A stretch of DNA of 64,000 bases, taken from NCBI GenBank assembly GCA_002239045.1, contig MPNN01000002.1, positions 124,001-188,000 of the forward strand, read 5' to 3'. How positions within the stretch are numbered: the stretch's first letter is position 1; each line of letters begins with the position of its first letter. This DNA is from SAR202 cluster bacterium bin127 (GTDB lineage: Bacteria; Chloroflexota; Dehalococcoidia; Lucifugimonadales; Lucifugimonadaceae). The notes under the pieces are model-generated. The model was not told the DNA's origin. It saw only the letters and a program-made list of their open reading frames with translations, and did not search any database. Below, piece by piece: positions 34,845 through 43,096 of this stretch. Position numbers and translations under genes: made by a program.

Positions 34845-34956
34845 CCACCAACCGTAGAATTTCTTCGGTTTGGCCGCGTCAGTCCGGGTCTCGGTTGACG
34901 CGGTTTCGGGGGGAGAATTCGTTTTAGATGAAATTAGTTTTGGTTTGGGGTGAATT

Positions 34957-36318
34957 TCACTGCCCCAATGCTACCCGTCTCATGCGAGAGCGGGCGGTTT
35001 GGCGAACTAGTGCGGCGACTCGTCTGGGGGATTGGAGGGTGAGTGTTAGGGGGATGGTGGGGAGTAGCAGGAGAGAGAGGATGGTGTACCCGGGGCGGTA
35101 GGATTCGGTGAAGTCGGACATGAAGCCGATGAATAGTAGGCCGCAGGTGACGCATATTGAGCTGAAGGAGCTGGCCGTTCCGACGAGGGTGCCGTAGCTT
35201 CGTCTTCCGAAGTATTCGGCGAGGATTAGGAGTCGGAGGGGTATCGATGCCCCGAAGCCGAAACCGGAGCAGAAGACGTAGAAGGGCACTGGGAAGAGTC
35301 CCCATGAGATGCCTAGGAATTCGGAGTTGATAAGGGCGAGTGAGCCGACGCCTACTGCTTGGAAAGACAGGGCGATGGCGAGGAGAGATTTTGCGCGGTA
35401 TCGGTCGCCGATGATTCCGATGGTGATGCGTCCGATGATGTCACCGATGGCGACGGCTCCGGCGGCGACGGATGCAAGCCAGAGTTCGAGTTCGTATTCG
35501 ATGAGAGCCGACAGGTGGAAGAGATTTGTCATCGCTACGACTTCGCCAATGCTGACGGCGATGACGATCTGCCAGAAGGCGCGCAGCCGCAGGACGTCAC
35601 GGATTCCGATTGAGACTTCGGGTTGAGACTTGGTCGCTTGGTTTTGTCGCCGGAGCGAACGGTTTGGGTCGGCAACGACGGTTTCGGTTTCGCCATCGGG
35701 CACCATGCCGTAGTCTTCGGGTCTCCGTCGGAGGATTAGGACGGCGGGGGTTGCGACGATCCAGAAACCGATGCCGACGCAGAACAGTATGGTCCTCCAG
35801 TCGAAGGAATCGATTGCCCAGACGAGGAGGGGCAGCGCGATGGCGCCGGTTGCTGAGAAGGTCATGAACGCCGCGAGGGCGCGTGATCGATTGCGGACGA
35901 ACCAGTTGACGATCGTCGTGACGAAGACGATGAATTCGCCGAAGGAGAGTCCGATGCCGAGCACGAGCATTGCAGCGTAGAAGTGCCATAGCTCCTGCAT
36001 CTGACTTAGCAGAATGAAACCGCATCCGGTGACGAAAGCACCGAATATCAGCACTGGTCTCGGTCCGAATCTGTCAACCGCGGCACCGACGAATGGGGTG
36101 ATGAAGGAGCTTTCAGCGCGTTGTATGGCCATGGCGACACCGAAGACACCGGAGCCCCATCCGGTATAAGTCCGCAGTACGGGTTCGACGAAAGCTTGGA
36201 AACCGCGCCAGAAGACAGCGGACGTGTAGAACTGGACCGAGCCGCTTCCGAGCACGATCCACCATCCGAAGAAGATCTTAGGTCGGTGCCAGTTTAACGT
36301 CGCGATGCCTCCCGACAT
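34957..36318 (-). CDS. MFS transporter (monocarboxylate-like)
   Basis: A complete 453-residue member of the trio, starting MSGGIATLNWHRPKIFFGWW. Twelve hydrophobic segments, VDRFGPRPVLIFGAF as motif A, and the RRPEDYGMVPDGE central loop. Its last 41 bp of coding start overlap the end of the alpha/beta hydrolase gene, so it is probably in one operon with it. It may import the hydrolase's substrate or product, but this is conjecture. Confidence 0.84.
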   Translation of the reverse strand: MSGGIATLNWHRPKIFFGWWIVLGSGSVQFYTSAVFWRGFQAFVEPVLRTYTGWGSGVFGVAMAIQRAESSFITPFVGAAVDRFGPRPVLIFGAFVTGCGFILLSQMQELWHFYAAMLVLGIGLSFGEFIVFVTTIVNWFVRNRSRALAAFMTFSATGAIALPLLVWAIDSFDWRTILFCVGIGFWIVATPAVLILRRRPEDYGMVPDGETETVVADPNRSLRRQNQATKSQPEVSIGIRDVLRLRAFWQIVIAVSIGEVVAMTNLFHLSALIEYELELWLASVAAGAVAIGDIIGRITIGIIGDRYRAKSLLAIALSFQAVGVGSLALINSEFLGISWGLFPVPFYVFCSGFGFGASIPLRLLILAEYFGRRSYGTLVGTASSFSSICVTCGLLFIGFMSDFTESYRPGYTILSLLLLPTIPLTLTLQSPRRVAALVRQTARSRMRRVALGQ

Positions 36319-37246
36319 CGGATTTGGGGACGTATCTGTCGAGGAAAGGAGAGACGGCTTTGATGAACCCGATCGGATTGTCTCCGGGAACGCGATGGCT
36401 GGCTTTGGGGACGTAGGTGGCGGAGCTTCCGGGTACGGTTTCGGTCATGCGGCGGACGGTTTCGGGTGTGACGAGTTTCGAGTTTTGTCCGATGACGAAT
36501 AGCGAAGGTACGGTTACTTTTTGGAGGGCTGCCCAGTAGTCGTCGGAGTTGAAGCTGGGTCGGTGGTAATCGAAGAGGCGCTGATCGTTCTTCCATTCCC
36601 ATGTTCCGTCGGGACGAACGTTGGTGGCTCGCAAGAGTGATCCACGGACGGCGTCTCGGTTGCGCATGGGGCTCAATTTGGCGACTTTATCGACCAAGGC
36701 GTCGAATGGCCCGTCTTTGGGGAGGGCTTCGATGTAGCGGCGGATGCCTCTTCGGGCTTCGCGGTTCATTTCAGGCGCAACGTCGACGACGACGATTGCG
36801 TGGACGGAGTTTGGGTTCTCTGAGGCGTAGAGGTATGAGAGGGTGCCGCCGAGGGAAAGGCCGCAGAGGCCGAATCTGTCGATGCCATTTTCTTCGGAAA
36901 GGTGGTCGACCAATCTTCGGAGGTCGGAGAGGTAATGATGAGTTGTGTAGTCGGGTTCGAAGGGGCGACCGCTGTCGCCGTGGCCTCGGAGGTCGAGTGA
37001 GATGCAACGGAATCGGGATCGGAGTGCGAGGCATGTGAAGTCCCATGTCCTTGCCTGTTGGAGGAATCCGTGGATGAAGATGAGGACGGGTTTGGCGTTG
37101 GTTTCGTCGCCCCAATCGATGAAATTGAGTTCGAATTCGTCGTTCTGTCGGATGCGATGCGCGGTTGGCTGCGATGCGTCATCGAAGCGGACTCCGGCGC
37201 GTACGGCGGCAGCAATGGTGGTGTCAAACGCTTCGATGGTGGACAT
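36278..37246 (-). CDS. Alpha/beta hydrolase
   Basis: 322 residues from ATG 37246. Oxyanion HG in FIHGFLQQART, DLRGHGDSGRP, nucleophile Ser in GLSLGGTLS, and the catalytic His in PKASHRVPGDNP. This is an esterase/lyase-type alpha/beta hydrolase. The longer open frame to 37507 covers the promoter of the divergent DUF2442 gene and is not used. Overlaps the start of the downstream MFS gene by 41 bp. Substrate unknown. Confidence 0.85.
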   Translation of the reverse strand: MSTIEAFDTTIAAAVRAGVRFDDASQPTAHRIRQNDEFELNFIDWGDETNAKPVLIFIHGFLQQARTWDFTCLALRSRFRCISLDLRGHGDSGRPFEPDYTTHHYLSDLRRLVDHLSEENGIDRFGLCGLSLGGTLSYLYASENPNSVHAIVVVDVAPEMNREARRGIRRYIEALPKDGPFDALVDKVAKLSPMRNRDAVRGSLLRATNVRPDGTWEWKNDQRLFDYHRPSFNSDDYWAALQKVTVPSLFVIGQNSKLVTPETVRRMTETVPGSSATYVPKASHRVPGDNPIGFIKAVSPFLDRYVPKSDVGRHRDVKLAPT

Positions 37247-37334
37247 GTGGACAGGCTCAATCTTCGACAACCGGTGAAAATCGGGATCAACCACTATCGT
37301 AGAATGAGTTTCATCACTGAAAGGGCTAGAAATA

Positions 37335-37622
37335 ATGATTAAACCCGTAGCAGTTAGGGCTCTCGACGGATTCCGCATATGGGTGGAATTTTCCGACGGG
37401 GTCGAAGGTGAGGCCGACTTATCCCACCTACGGCAGATAGGCGGTGTGTTCGAAAGCTGGGACGACAGGTCAGTGTTTGAGAACACGCGAATTTCAGACT
37501 CCGGCAACTACGTCTGGGTCGGAGAGCTTGATCTTTGCCCTGACCCTCTGTACGAAGAAATTACCGGTACCACGATTCCCGAAGCCGAAGCCACGGCCGG
37601 GCAACAGGTGATGCATGCCTGA
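37335..37622 (+). CDS. DUF2442 protein, copy 1
   Basis: A 95-residue protein with the DUF2442 pattern: AVRALDGFRIWVEFSDGVEG, DLSHL, GGVFESWDD, VFENTRI and the VWVGELDLCPDPLYEEITG end. DUF2442 genes are often next to DUF4160 genes and have been suggested to form a toxin-antitoxin-like pair; this is not shown. Here the partner is truncated to ten codons. Copy 2 lies 81 bp downstream. Confidence 0.85.
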   Translation: MIKPVAVRALDGFRIWVEFSDGVEGEADLSHLRQIGGVFESWDDRSVFENTRISDSGNYVWVGELDLCPDPLYEEITGTTIPEAEATAGQQVMHA

Positions 37623-37648
37623 ACTCTGCAGGTTCGACAACCAGTGAA
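37616..37648 (+). pseudogene. Truncated DUF4160 start
   Basis: ATG 37616 begins MPELCRFDNQ and then stops. The first eight codons match the intact DUF4160 gene at 37983 (MPELCRFDG), after which the sequence switches to the upstream promoter region of the next duplication unit. This is the scar of the tandem duplication. Confidence 0.85.
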
Positions 37649-37702
37649 AATCGGGATCAACCACTATCGTAGAATGAGTTCAAGTATGAAGGGATTGGCA
37701 AA

Positions 37703-37990
37703 ATGATTCTGCCTGTATCGGTGGAAGCTCGAAAAGGATACCACATCTGGGTGAAGTTCTCGGACGGCGTAGAAGGTGAGGTCGACCTGTCTTCTCTCAG
37801 GAGTCGAGGCGGGTTCTTCGAAAGCTGGGATGACAGGAAGGTGTTCGAAGACGCGCGGATCGATGAATCGGGTGACTTCATCTGGGTGGGTAACGTGGAT
37901 CTTTGCCCCGAACCGTTTTATTTCCAACTAACTGGGGTGCCGATCGAAGAGGCAGAAAAAGGTTCGCATCACCAGGTCACACATGCCTGA
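37703..37990 (+). CDS. DUF2442 protein, copy 2
   Basis: A 95-residue paralogue of copy 1 (VSVEARKGYHIWVKFSDGVE, GGFFESWDDRKVFEDARI, IWVGNVDLCPEPFYFQLTG). It overlaps the intact DUF4160 gene by eight bases, the usual arrangement of this pair. About 60 per cent of residues match copy 1, so the duplication is not very recent, although the upstream regions are nearly identical. Confidence 0.85.
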   Translation: MILPVSVEARKGYHIWVKFSDGVEGEVDLSSLRSRGGFFESWDDRKVFEDARIDESGDFIWVGNVDLCPEPFYFQLTGVPIEEAEKGSHHQVTHA

Positions 37991-38237
37991 ACTCTGTAGG
38001 TTCGACGGCATCAAAATCTCGATCCACTCAAACGACCACGATCCTCCTCACATACACGCACGATACGGGGAGCATCGGATTAAAGTTGCGCTCAACCCTG
38101 TTGAAGTGAAAGGTGGGTATTTCCCGACGAGGAAACGTCGTCAATTGATGGATTGGGTCCGAAAGCGTAACGCCGAATTGAATCACGCGTGGGAGAATTT
38201 GCAGAACAGTCAACCTGTCGACCGCATTGATCCATAG
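37983..38237 (+). CDS. DUF4160 protein
   Basis: An 84-residue protein: ISIHSNDHDPPHIHARYGEH is the DUF4160 hallmark with several His residues, followed by KRRQLMDWVRKRNAELNHAW. Partner of the upstream DUF2442 gene, overlapping by eight bases. Enzymatic role unknown; the HDPPHIH motif could bind metal. Confidence 0.87.
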   Translation: MPELCRFDGIKISIHSNDHDPPHIHARYGEHRIKVALNPVEVKGGYFPTRKRRQLMDWVRKRNAELNHAWENLQNSQPVDRIDP

Positions 38238-38408
38238 CCGTAACTCACCATGCGCGATTGGCCTAACGTCGGCCTGGCAACCGGTGCGCTACACACCAGT
38301 CTGATTGTTCCGCCGCCGAACAGATATGATTCCGTTCCAACATCGTATTTAATGAAAGGCGCCGCAACCAACACTCGTCGCCCTTGATCTAGCTACTCAC
38401 CCTCAACG

Positions 38409-39563
38409 ATGCGCATCGGCAAACTCTTTGACATCCCGATCCGGGTCCACTGGTCGTGGTTGATCGGGTTTGTATTGATTACGATGCTGATCGCCTCTGG
38501 GGGACTGCCGTTCATTTCGATCAGGCTGACTCCGGCGCAAGAGTGGATCGTTGCCGGGACGGTGACGATCTGCCTGTTTTTGTCGGTATTGGCGCACGAA
38601 CTGGCACACTCTCTGACGGCCAAGCGTCTCGGTTACTCGGTTATGTCCATCACGCTGATGATTTTCGGTGGCGTAAGTCTCATCGGGGAGTCGAGATCAC
38701 GAGCGTCGCACGATTTTCTGATCGCGGCGGCCGGACCAGCAATGTCTTTGGCGATCGGCATCGTAGCGTCGTTGCTGTATTTCGTCTATCGCGATTCGCT
38801 AGCGACCGGCACAACCGCTTTGTTGCAGGGAATATTGTTTTACGTCGGACTGCAGAACATTGCGCTCGCCGTGTTCAATATGTTGCCCGGGTTGCCGCTC
38901 GACGGCGGTCGCGTATTGCAGTCCGTGTTGTGGGCGGTATCCGGCAATCGACGATTTTCGACGCGTGTGGCTGGCAGAGCGGGTCAGGTTTTAGCAATCG
39001 GGATGATTGCGGCGGGAATCGTTCTGATCATCAGGAGCAACGATCTGACCAGTGGTTTGTGGTTTTTCATAATCGCGATGTTTATCTTGCCGGCATCAAC
39101 CGCGGAGACCCGGCGAGCGAGTCGAAATCAGCGAGCCGAGAAAGCTGTCGGGGTACCTGTTCGGTCGGTGATGTCAATGGTTCCGACGGCACTGAACGCG
39201 TCGACGCCTTTAGATGCGGCCGTGAGGAATGTGATGTCGCTGCATCCGCATGTATCGCTACCGGTGATCAACGACGGCAGGGTCACAGGTGTGATTTCCC
39301 TAACGGACGTAACGTCGTTGGGATTGAGCCAGAATCAGGGAATCGGGTTGACGGTGGCGGATGTTGCGCGACCGGTATCTACGTTCGTGATCGATCCGGA
39401 TTCGGATCTGTCATTGGCCCAGCAGTTGCTGTCTAGGCGCGGAATCGATTTGTTGCTCGTATTTGAGAACGAACGGCTGTCCGGGACGGTGTCGCTGTCG
39501 GACCTGGAAGGCGAACGCAGATGGGCGAGTGAAGCCGGATCTGCCGATCCAGATCGAATCTGA
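38409..39563 (+). CDS. Site-2 protease family (M50) with CBS domains
   Basis: A 384-residue membrane metalloprotease. The zinc motif HELAH is at residues 63-67 in a membrane helix, and the third ligand Asp is in NMLPGLPLDGGR near 160-171. After about residue 245 two CBS domains follow (SVMSMVPTALNASTPLDAA, LPVINDGRVTGVISLTDV, and VARPVSTFVIDPDSDLSLAQ). The group cleaves substrates within the membrane; CBS domains probably sense nucleotides. No partner gene is evident. Confidence 0.92.
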   Translation: MRIGKLFDIPIRVHWSWLIGFVLITMLIASGGLPFISIRLTPAQEWIVAGTVTICLFLSVLAHELAHSLTAKRLGYSVMSITLMIFGGVSLIGESRSRASHDFLIAAAGPAMSLAIGIVASLLYFVYRDSLATGTTALLQGILFYVGLQNIALAVFNMLPGLPLDGGRVLQSVLWAVSGNRRFSTRVAGRAGQVLAIGMIAAGIVLIIRSNDLTSGLWFFIIAMFILPASTAETRRASRNQRAEKAVGVPVRSVMSMVPTALNASTPLDAAVRNVMSLHPHVSLPVINDGRVTGVISLTDVTSLGLSQNQGIGLTVADVARPVSTFVIDPDSDLSLAQQLLSRRGIDLLLVFENERLSGTVSLSDLEGERRWASEAGSADPDRI

Positions 39564-39574
39564 CCTAAGCTTCT

Positions 39575-39949
39575 CTATGGGAAGATCGCGGCTCGGCGAT
39601 GCGTTCCGATGCCGATGAGCTTGTCGGTGTCGATATCGCGGGCTTCGACATGGAACCGTAAGCGGGTTTCGTTTATTTCGAGGAGTTCGGCGGTAGTCTT
39701 GACACGCGAACCTGGGGTTGCTGGTGCAACGTGTTTTATGTCGACGTGAAAGCCGACCGTATAGCCGTCGTCAGGGAGCAGGTGATCGATACTCAACATC
39801 GCGGTGGTTTCCATCTCATTAATCATGGATGGGCTGGACAGCGTGTTGCGGGCAGGATCGCCGCCGGGCGCGTAAAGCATGTAATCGGCGACGACCCAAT
39901 GTCGCTCGTTTTTCATGCCTGGTTGGATGGTGTCGGGCAGATTAGGCAT
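39575..39949 (-). CDS. Hotdog-fold thioesterase (FlK-like)
   Basis: A 124-residue protein. VADYMLYAPGGDPARNTLSS then MINEMETTAMLSIDHLL, followed by VGFHVDIKHVAPATPGSRV and LRFHVEARD. This is the thioesterase family that includes fluoroacetyl-CoA thioesterase FlK. It would hydrolyse an acyl-CoA. Adjacent to a HAD dehalogenase on the same strand, with 28 bp between, which is suggestive of shared halo-acid metabolism but not proof. Confidence 0.78.
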   Translation of the reverse strand: MPNLPDTIQPGMKNERHWVVADYMLYAPGGDPARNTLSSPSMINEMETTAMLSIDHLLPDDGYTVGFHVDIKHVAPATPGSRVKTTAELLEINETRLRFHVEARDIDTDKLIGIGTHRRAAIFP

Positions 39950-39977
39950 TTGCTAACGTTGGTTTCCCCCTTGGGGT

Positions 39978-40703
39978 TCATTTTGCCAGCAGGTGATCCG
40001 CCATCGCGGCAAAATCACCTACGGTCAAGTCCGGTTCGTACTGGGCGTCAGTGTCTTCGAAAGGGAGATTATAGCGGTTGACATATATCCCGCGGAGGCC
40101 GCAGGTTCGTGCCCCCATAACGTCAAAGGAATTGGAGGAAACCATAATGAGTTCACCGGGTTCCATTTTTAACTTCCTAGCCGCGCTGCGGTAGACGCCC
40201 GGATGAGGTTTAAAGGCACCGGCAACCTCAACAGAGATGATGTCGTCGAAGTCGAATTTGATGCGGGTTTCAACTAGATGGTCGAGGAACCATGGGTTGC
40301 CGTTGGAGAGCGCGACGAGTTTGTAAGACGATTTCATGCGCTCAAGTGCGGGAAGGCAATCTGGAAATGGGGAGAGGTGTTGCCAACCTTGCATAAATGC
40401 GTCGACTTCGTCGGGCGTCGGCGGGAGGTTGTTTAGTTTGGCAACGTAAACGAATGCTTTCTGTGCGGTCTCAAGATATCCGGAGTGACCGAGTTCAACG
40501 AGTGAGTCTTGGTACTGCTCGATGCGCTGGCGGTGCCGTAGTTCTGCCCAGAAAGCGCCAGCATCGACGCGGCTCGTTGGTGAATCAGGGGCGTCGCGCC
40601 CGCGAATGAATTCGGAGATGTAGGGCGTTAAACTACCGCCGAGATCCAGGACGGTGCCAAACAGATCGAAGGTTAGCGCTTTGCATTTGGTGAGATCGGT
40701 CAT
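39978..40703 (-). CDS. Haloacid dehalogenase type II (HAD family)
   Basis: A 241-residue HAD hydrolase. The nucleophile Asp13 is in LTFDLFGTVLDLGG, the Ser/Asn of motif II in LVALSNGNPWFLD, the Lys in AGAFKPHPGVYRSA, and motif III in MVSSNSFDVMGARTCGLRGIYVNR. These fit L-2-haloacid dehalogenases, in which the second Asp of the phosphatase motif is replaced. Dehalogenation of a 2-haloacid is probable but other HAD activities are possible. Confidence 0.87.
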   Translation of the reverse strand: MTDLTKCKALTFDLFGTVLDLGGSLTPYISEFIRGRDAPDSPTSRVDAGAFWAELRHRQRIEQYQDSLVELGHSGYLETAQKAFVYVAKLNNLPPTPDEVDAFMQGWQHLSPFPDCLPALERMKSSYKLVALSNGNPWFLDHLVETRIKFDFDDIISVEVAGAFKPHPGVYRSAARKLKMEPGELIMVSSNSFDVMGARTCGLRGIYVNRYNLPFEDTDAQYEPDLTVGDFAAMADHLLAK

Positions 40704-40718
40704 TTCGAGTGTTTCATA

Positions 40719-41117
40719 TCACTTGGAGGGACTGTGCACGAATGCCGGGGTCTTACACTCCAGCATTGTCATTGCCTGGACATCACACGGGTTTCCGCTG
40801 AATAGATCGCAAACTGCTGTGGGTTTGCCGGGGGTTACTCCTTCCAAGATCGGATAGAGGTGCCAGAATCGTCCATCGGTGATGGCGAATATCGCGACGC
40901 CCGTGTCGATGCACCTTTGCAGATGGAATTCGATGCCGTCAATGATGTCTGCGCCGAGCGCTCGGGTTTCGATCACTGCCAAGGTTCGATCTGGCACCGC
41001 GTCGGACCTCAGAGCGTGAACCATACGGGCATCGGCGTCGTCTCGGGTGGCCGGAATGAACCAGAACTCCGGATGACTTACGCGCCAGCCAAGAATATTC
41101 AGTATCGGCGCGACCAA
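40719..41117 (-). CDS. Type I restriction HsdR-N-like protein, start unclear
   Basis: From TTG 41117 the protein has 132 residues. LAVIETRALGADI, the helix FHLQRCIDTGV and AIFAITDGRFWHLYPI match the pattern E-x-K/R...TNG-x-xW-x-V-Y of HsdR N-terminal-like nuclease domains, though the catalytic Lys position holds Arg. The frame continues upstream without a stop to 41225 (SKILAEATSARTTQFELLGT, then TYIVLVAPILNILGW), looks coding, but has no ATG, GTG or TTG. It lies directly after the NIPSNAP stop in the same frame. Probably a conserved uncharacterised protein; an active nuclease is doubtful. Confidence 0.55.
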   Translation of the reverse strand: MVAPILNILGWRVSHPEFWFIPATRDDADARMVHALRSDAVPDRTLAVIETRALGADIIDGIEFHLQRCIDTGVAIFAITDGRFWHLYPILEGVTPGKPTAVCDLFSGNPCDVQAMTMLECKTPAFVHSPSK

Positions 41118-41225
41118 GACGATATAGGTCCGGGAGACGCTGGCTTGCGTCCCTAGCAGTTCGAATTGTGTGGTACGCGCCGATGTTGCCTCGGCGAGAA
41201 TTTTGCTGACGAGTGTCGGCGAAGT

Positions 41226-41525
41226 TTAGTCCACTGATTTGATGACTTGGATGTCGCGGTGGGCCAGGTGACCGCGGACTAGCGGCATGTTCTCTTCCCA
41301 CCACTCGGAGCCGTAGAACGCAGCTTCCTTCTCCTCGAGCTCATCCATCGTTTCTCCATAGGATCGGATCCAGATGAACTGCGATTCCTCTTCGTTGACC
41401 CAAACGGTCTCGGCCTTCATGCCGAAACCGTCCATGACGTCGATAAGGGTTTCGTCGAACAGCTTGAGCCAAGAATCCATCATGCCTTTGTTGATGGTGT
41501 AAGTTCGCAAATGCGCGATTGTCAT
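41226..41525 (-). CDS. NIPSNAP family protein
   Basis: A 99-residue ferredoxin-like (dimeric alpha/beta barrel) protein. HLRTYTINKGMMDSWLKLF is the NIPSNAP start, WVNEEESQFIWIRSYG the central strand. Members are often fused or next to small-molecule catabolic genes; activity is unknown. It precedes the HsdR-N-like frame and follows the amidohydrolase gene by about 130 bp. Confidence 0.84.
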   Translation of the reverse strand: MTIAHLRTYTINKGMMDSWLKLFDETLIDVMDGFGMKAETVWVNEEESQFIWIRSYGETMDELEEKEAAFYGSEWWEENMPLVRGHLAHRDIQVIKSVD

Positions 41526-41602
41526 CGGTCAATATCTCCTTTTGGTGGCGAAATCGGTTTCGTTGCCAATACACATTATCTATTTCAGATCATCCTTTGG
41601 AT

Positions 41603-41646
41603 GGGCGTTCCGCCCGCTAAAGCGCCCGCGTACGCGGGAATGACGG
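41603..41646. repeat. Dispersed palindromic repeat with two small hairpins
   Basis: GGGCG-TTC-CGCCC (41603-41615) is followed by CCCGCGTACGCGGG (41625-41638) and AATGACGG. The GCGGGAATGACGG end is shared with the repeats at 54144, 55146 and 56560. Intergenic, just after the amidohydrolase stop. Confidence 0.65.
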
Positions 41647-41652
41647 CGGGAA

Positions 41653-42570
41653 TCAGATCCGGTAGTAACGCTCGGCGTTGGACTTGAAAAGCTTGTCGCG
41701 ATCGGTGTCCGAAAAATCGGAGGTAATCTCGTCGTAGGCCTCCCAGATCGCCGCGTACGAGCTGAATAGCATGTCAACGGGGTAGTTGGACGCGAACATG
41801 CATTTGTCGACGCCAAAGATGTCGATGGTGTCGAGGACGAATTGACGGATCCGGTCGGCGGTGAACTCGCCGGCAAACATGCCGAGAGCGGATATCTTGA
41901 CCGAGACGTTGTCGGTGTTGGCGAGCGCTTTCATGCCGTCGCGCCAGACTTCAACGCCGGCAACATCCCAATCCCTCGGCATTCCGGTGTGGTCGAGAAC
42001 AATCGGCACGTCAGGAACGCGGTGTGCGAGATCGGCGGCGTCTACGAGTTGCCACGGCCACACTTGGAGATCGAACGAACCGTCATGGTCGGCCAACGCG
42101 CGATATCCGCGCAGCCAATCGGGATCGGTCATTAGGTCGTTTCGGTCAGTGAACCGCCACTTCGGGTCTTCGGCCCAGTTGAGCATGTGACGGATGCCCC
42201 GCCAATTAGCGTGTTCCGCGTGGCGCCCGATGAGTTCGGGAGCGTCAGGTTGGGATAAATCCGCGAATCCGATGATCGCGTTTGGCATGCCCGAAGTGTT
42301 CGATTGGGAAGCGTCGGAATCGGCGACACTCTGTAGCCAGGCCGTTTCCCCTACGGGATCCGACTCGTGATCCCACTCTGCTTGGACGTGAACGGATTTG
42401 ACGAGGGGCAGGCCTTTCGCGTCTTCGTGGAGGTGCGAGATCAGGTACGTGCGACGGAAGATCGAGTAGTCACCGACAAAGTGGTCGATGCCTTCAGTTA
42501 GCCACGGATAGGGGTTGTTTTCGAGGTCCCAGAGATGGTGGTGGGTGTCGATGAATGTAGGGAGCGCCAT
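41653..42570 (-). CDS. Amidohydrolase family sugar-lactonase-like enzyme
   Basis: A 305-residue amidohydrolase-2 (COG3618-like). TFIDTHHHLWDL carries the metal-binding H-x-H, VHVQAEWD and IVLDHTGMP the next strands and His, and FASNYPVD the C-terminal Asp region (normally G-SN-P). Relatives include L-rhamnono- and L-fucono-lactonases. The adjoining rhamnose mutarotase-like gene supports a deoxy-sugar lactone as substrate. The pair is probably co-transcribed (24 bp apart). Confidence 0.86.
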   Translation of the reverse strand: MALPTFIDTHHHLWDLENNPYPWLTEGIDHFVGDYSIFRRTYLISHLHEDAKGLPLVKSVHVQAEWDHESDPVGETAWLQSVADSDASQSNTSGMPNAIIGFADLSQPDAPELIGRHAEHANWRGIRHMLNWAEDPKWRFTDRNDLMTDPDWLRGYRALADHDGSFDLQVWPWQLVDAADLAHRVPDVPIVLDHTGMPRDWDVAGVEVWRDGMKALANTDNVSVKISALGMFAGEFTADRIRQFVLDTIDIFGVDKCMFASNYPVDMLFSSYAAIWEAYDEITSDFSDTDRDKLFKSNAERYYRI

Positions 42571-42594
42571 TATTCCTCTCCGGATTGCTTAGTT

Positions 42595-42918
42595 TCAGTC
42601 GGTGTGGAAAACTTCGGTGAGCACGACCATGTTTTCGTCTGGATGGGACCCTTCAGGAATTTCGAAATACGGCGCCATGAACTCCTGCCACCGATCGTTG
42701 ACCTCCTCTGCCGCCATCCCTTCGAGCGCTTTCTCGAAGGACTCCGGGACTTCGACGTAACCGAACAGCGTGCCATCGTCGCGGGCGAAGATGCTGTAAT
42801 TCCGCCAACCGTGGCGACGGAGCGCGTCGAGCATATCCGGCCACACGTTCGCGTGGTGTTCGGTGTATTCATCCAAGGTAGCGGGATTGATCTTCATCAG
42901 GAATCCGACGCGCTTCAT
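42595..42918 (-). CDS. L-rhamnose mutarotase family protein
   Basis: A 107-residue dimeric alpha/beta barrel protein. RVGFLMKINPATLDEYTEHHANVWP has the family His and Tyr, then YSIFARDDGTLFGYVEV and a long helix. The family interconverts alpha- and beta-anomers of L-rhamnose or L-fucose. Sits before the lactonase-like gene on the same strand. A second member lies at 45216-45560, so the organism probably has more than one deoxy-sugar route. Confidence 0.87.
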   Translation of the reverse strand: MKRVGFLMKINPATLDEYTEHHANVWPDMLDALRRHGWRNYSIFARDDGTLFGYVEVPESFEKALEGMAAEEVNDRWQEFMAPYFEIPEGSHPDENMVVLTEVFHTD

Positions 42919-43096
42919 AGTTGGCTGACCTCCAGTTTTAGCATTCTTCTGCCTCTGGCAGTTGGATTGGGCGTTTCACTGCTTTGACAAACATGACTAT
43001 ATCGGAAAGTTCGTGTAACCCGTTCCGATCTGCGTATCGAGATGATGGAAACCTAGGATGTGGAAACTGCGTATGGGAAATCGTTAACCTTTAAGG

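Larger units (their letters stand above)
37263..38006 (+). repeat. Tandem duplication, two units of 370 and 368 bp
   Basis: Unit 1 (37263-37632) and unit 2 (37633-38000) each begin with TTCGACAACC and contain a promoter region (37264-37312 and 37634-37680 nearly identical), a DUF2442 gene and the first bases of a DUF4160 gene. The junction falls at TTCGAC, which also begins the same position in the intact DUF4160 gene at 38001. The duplication therefore formed at a six-base microhomology. Confidence 0.88.

Noticed and set aside
38251-38385. A 44-codon frame beginning ATGCGCGATTGGCC before the site-2 protease gene
   Set aside because: No ribosome-binding site and no recognisable feature; length is within chance expectation.
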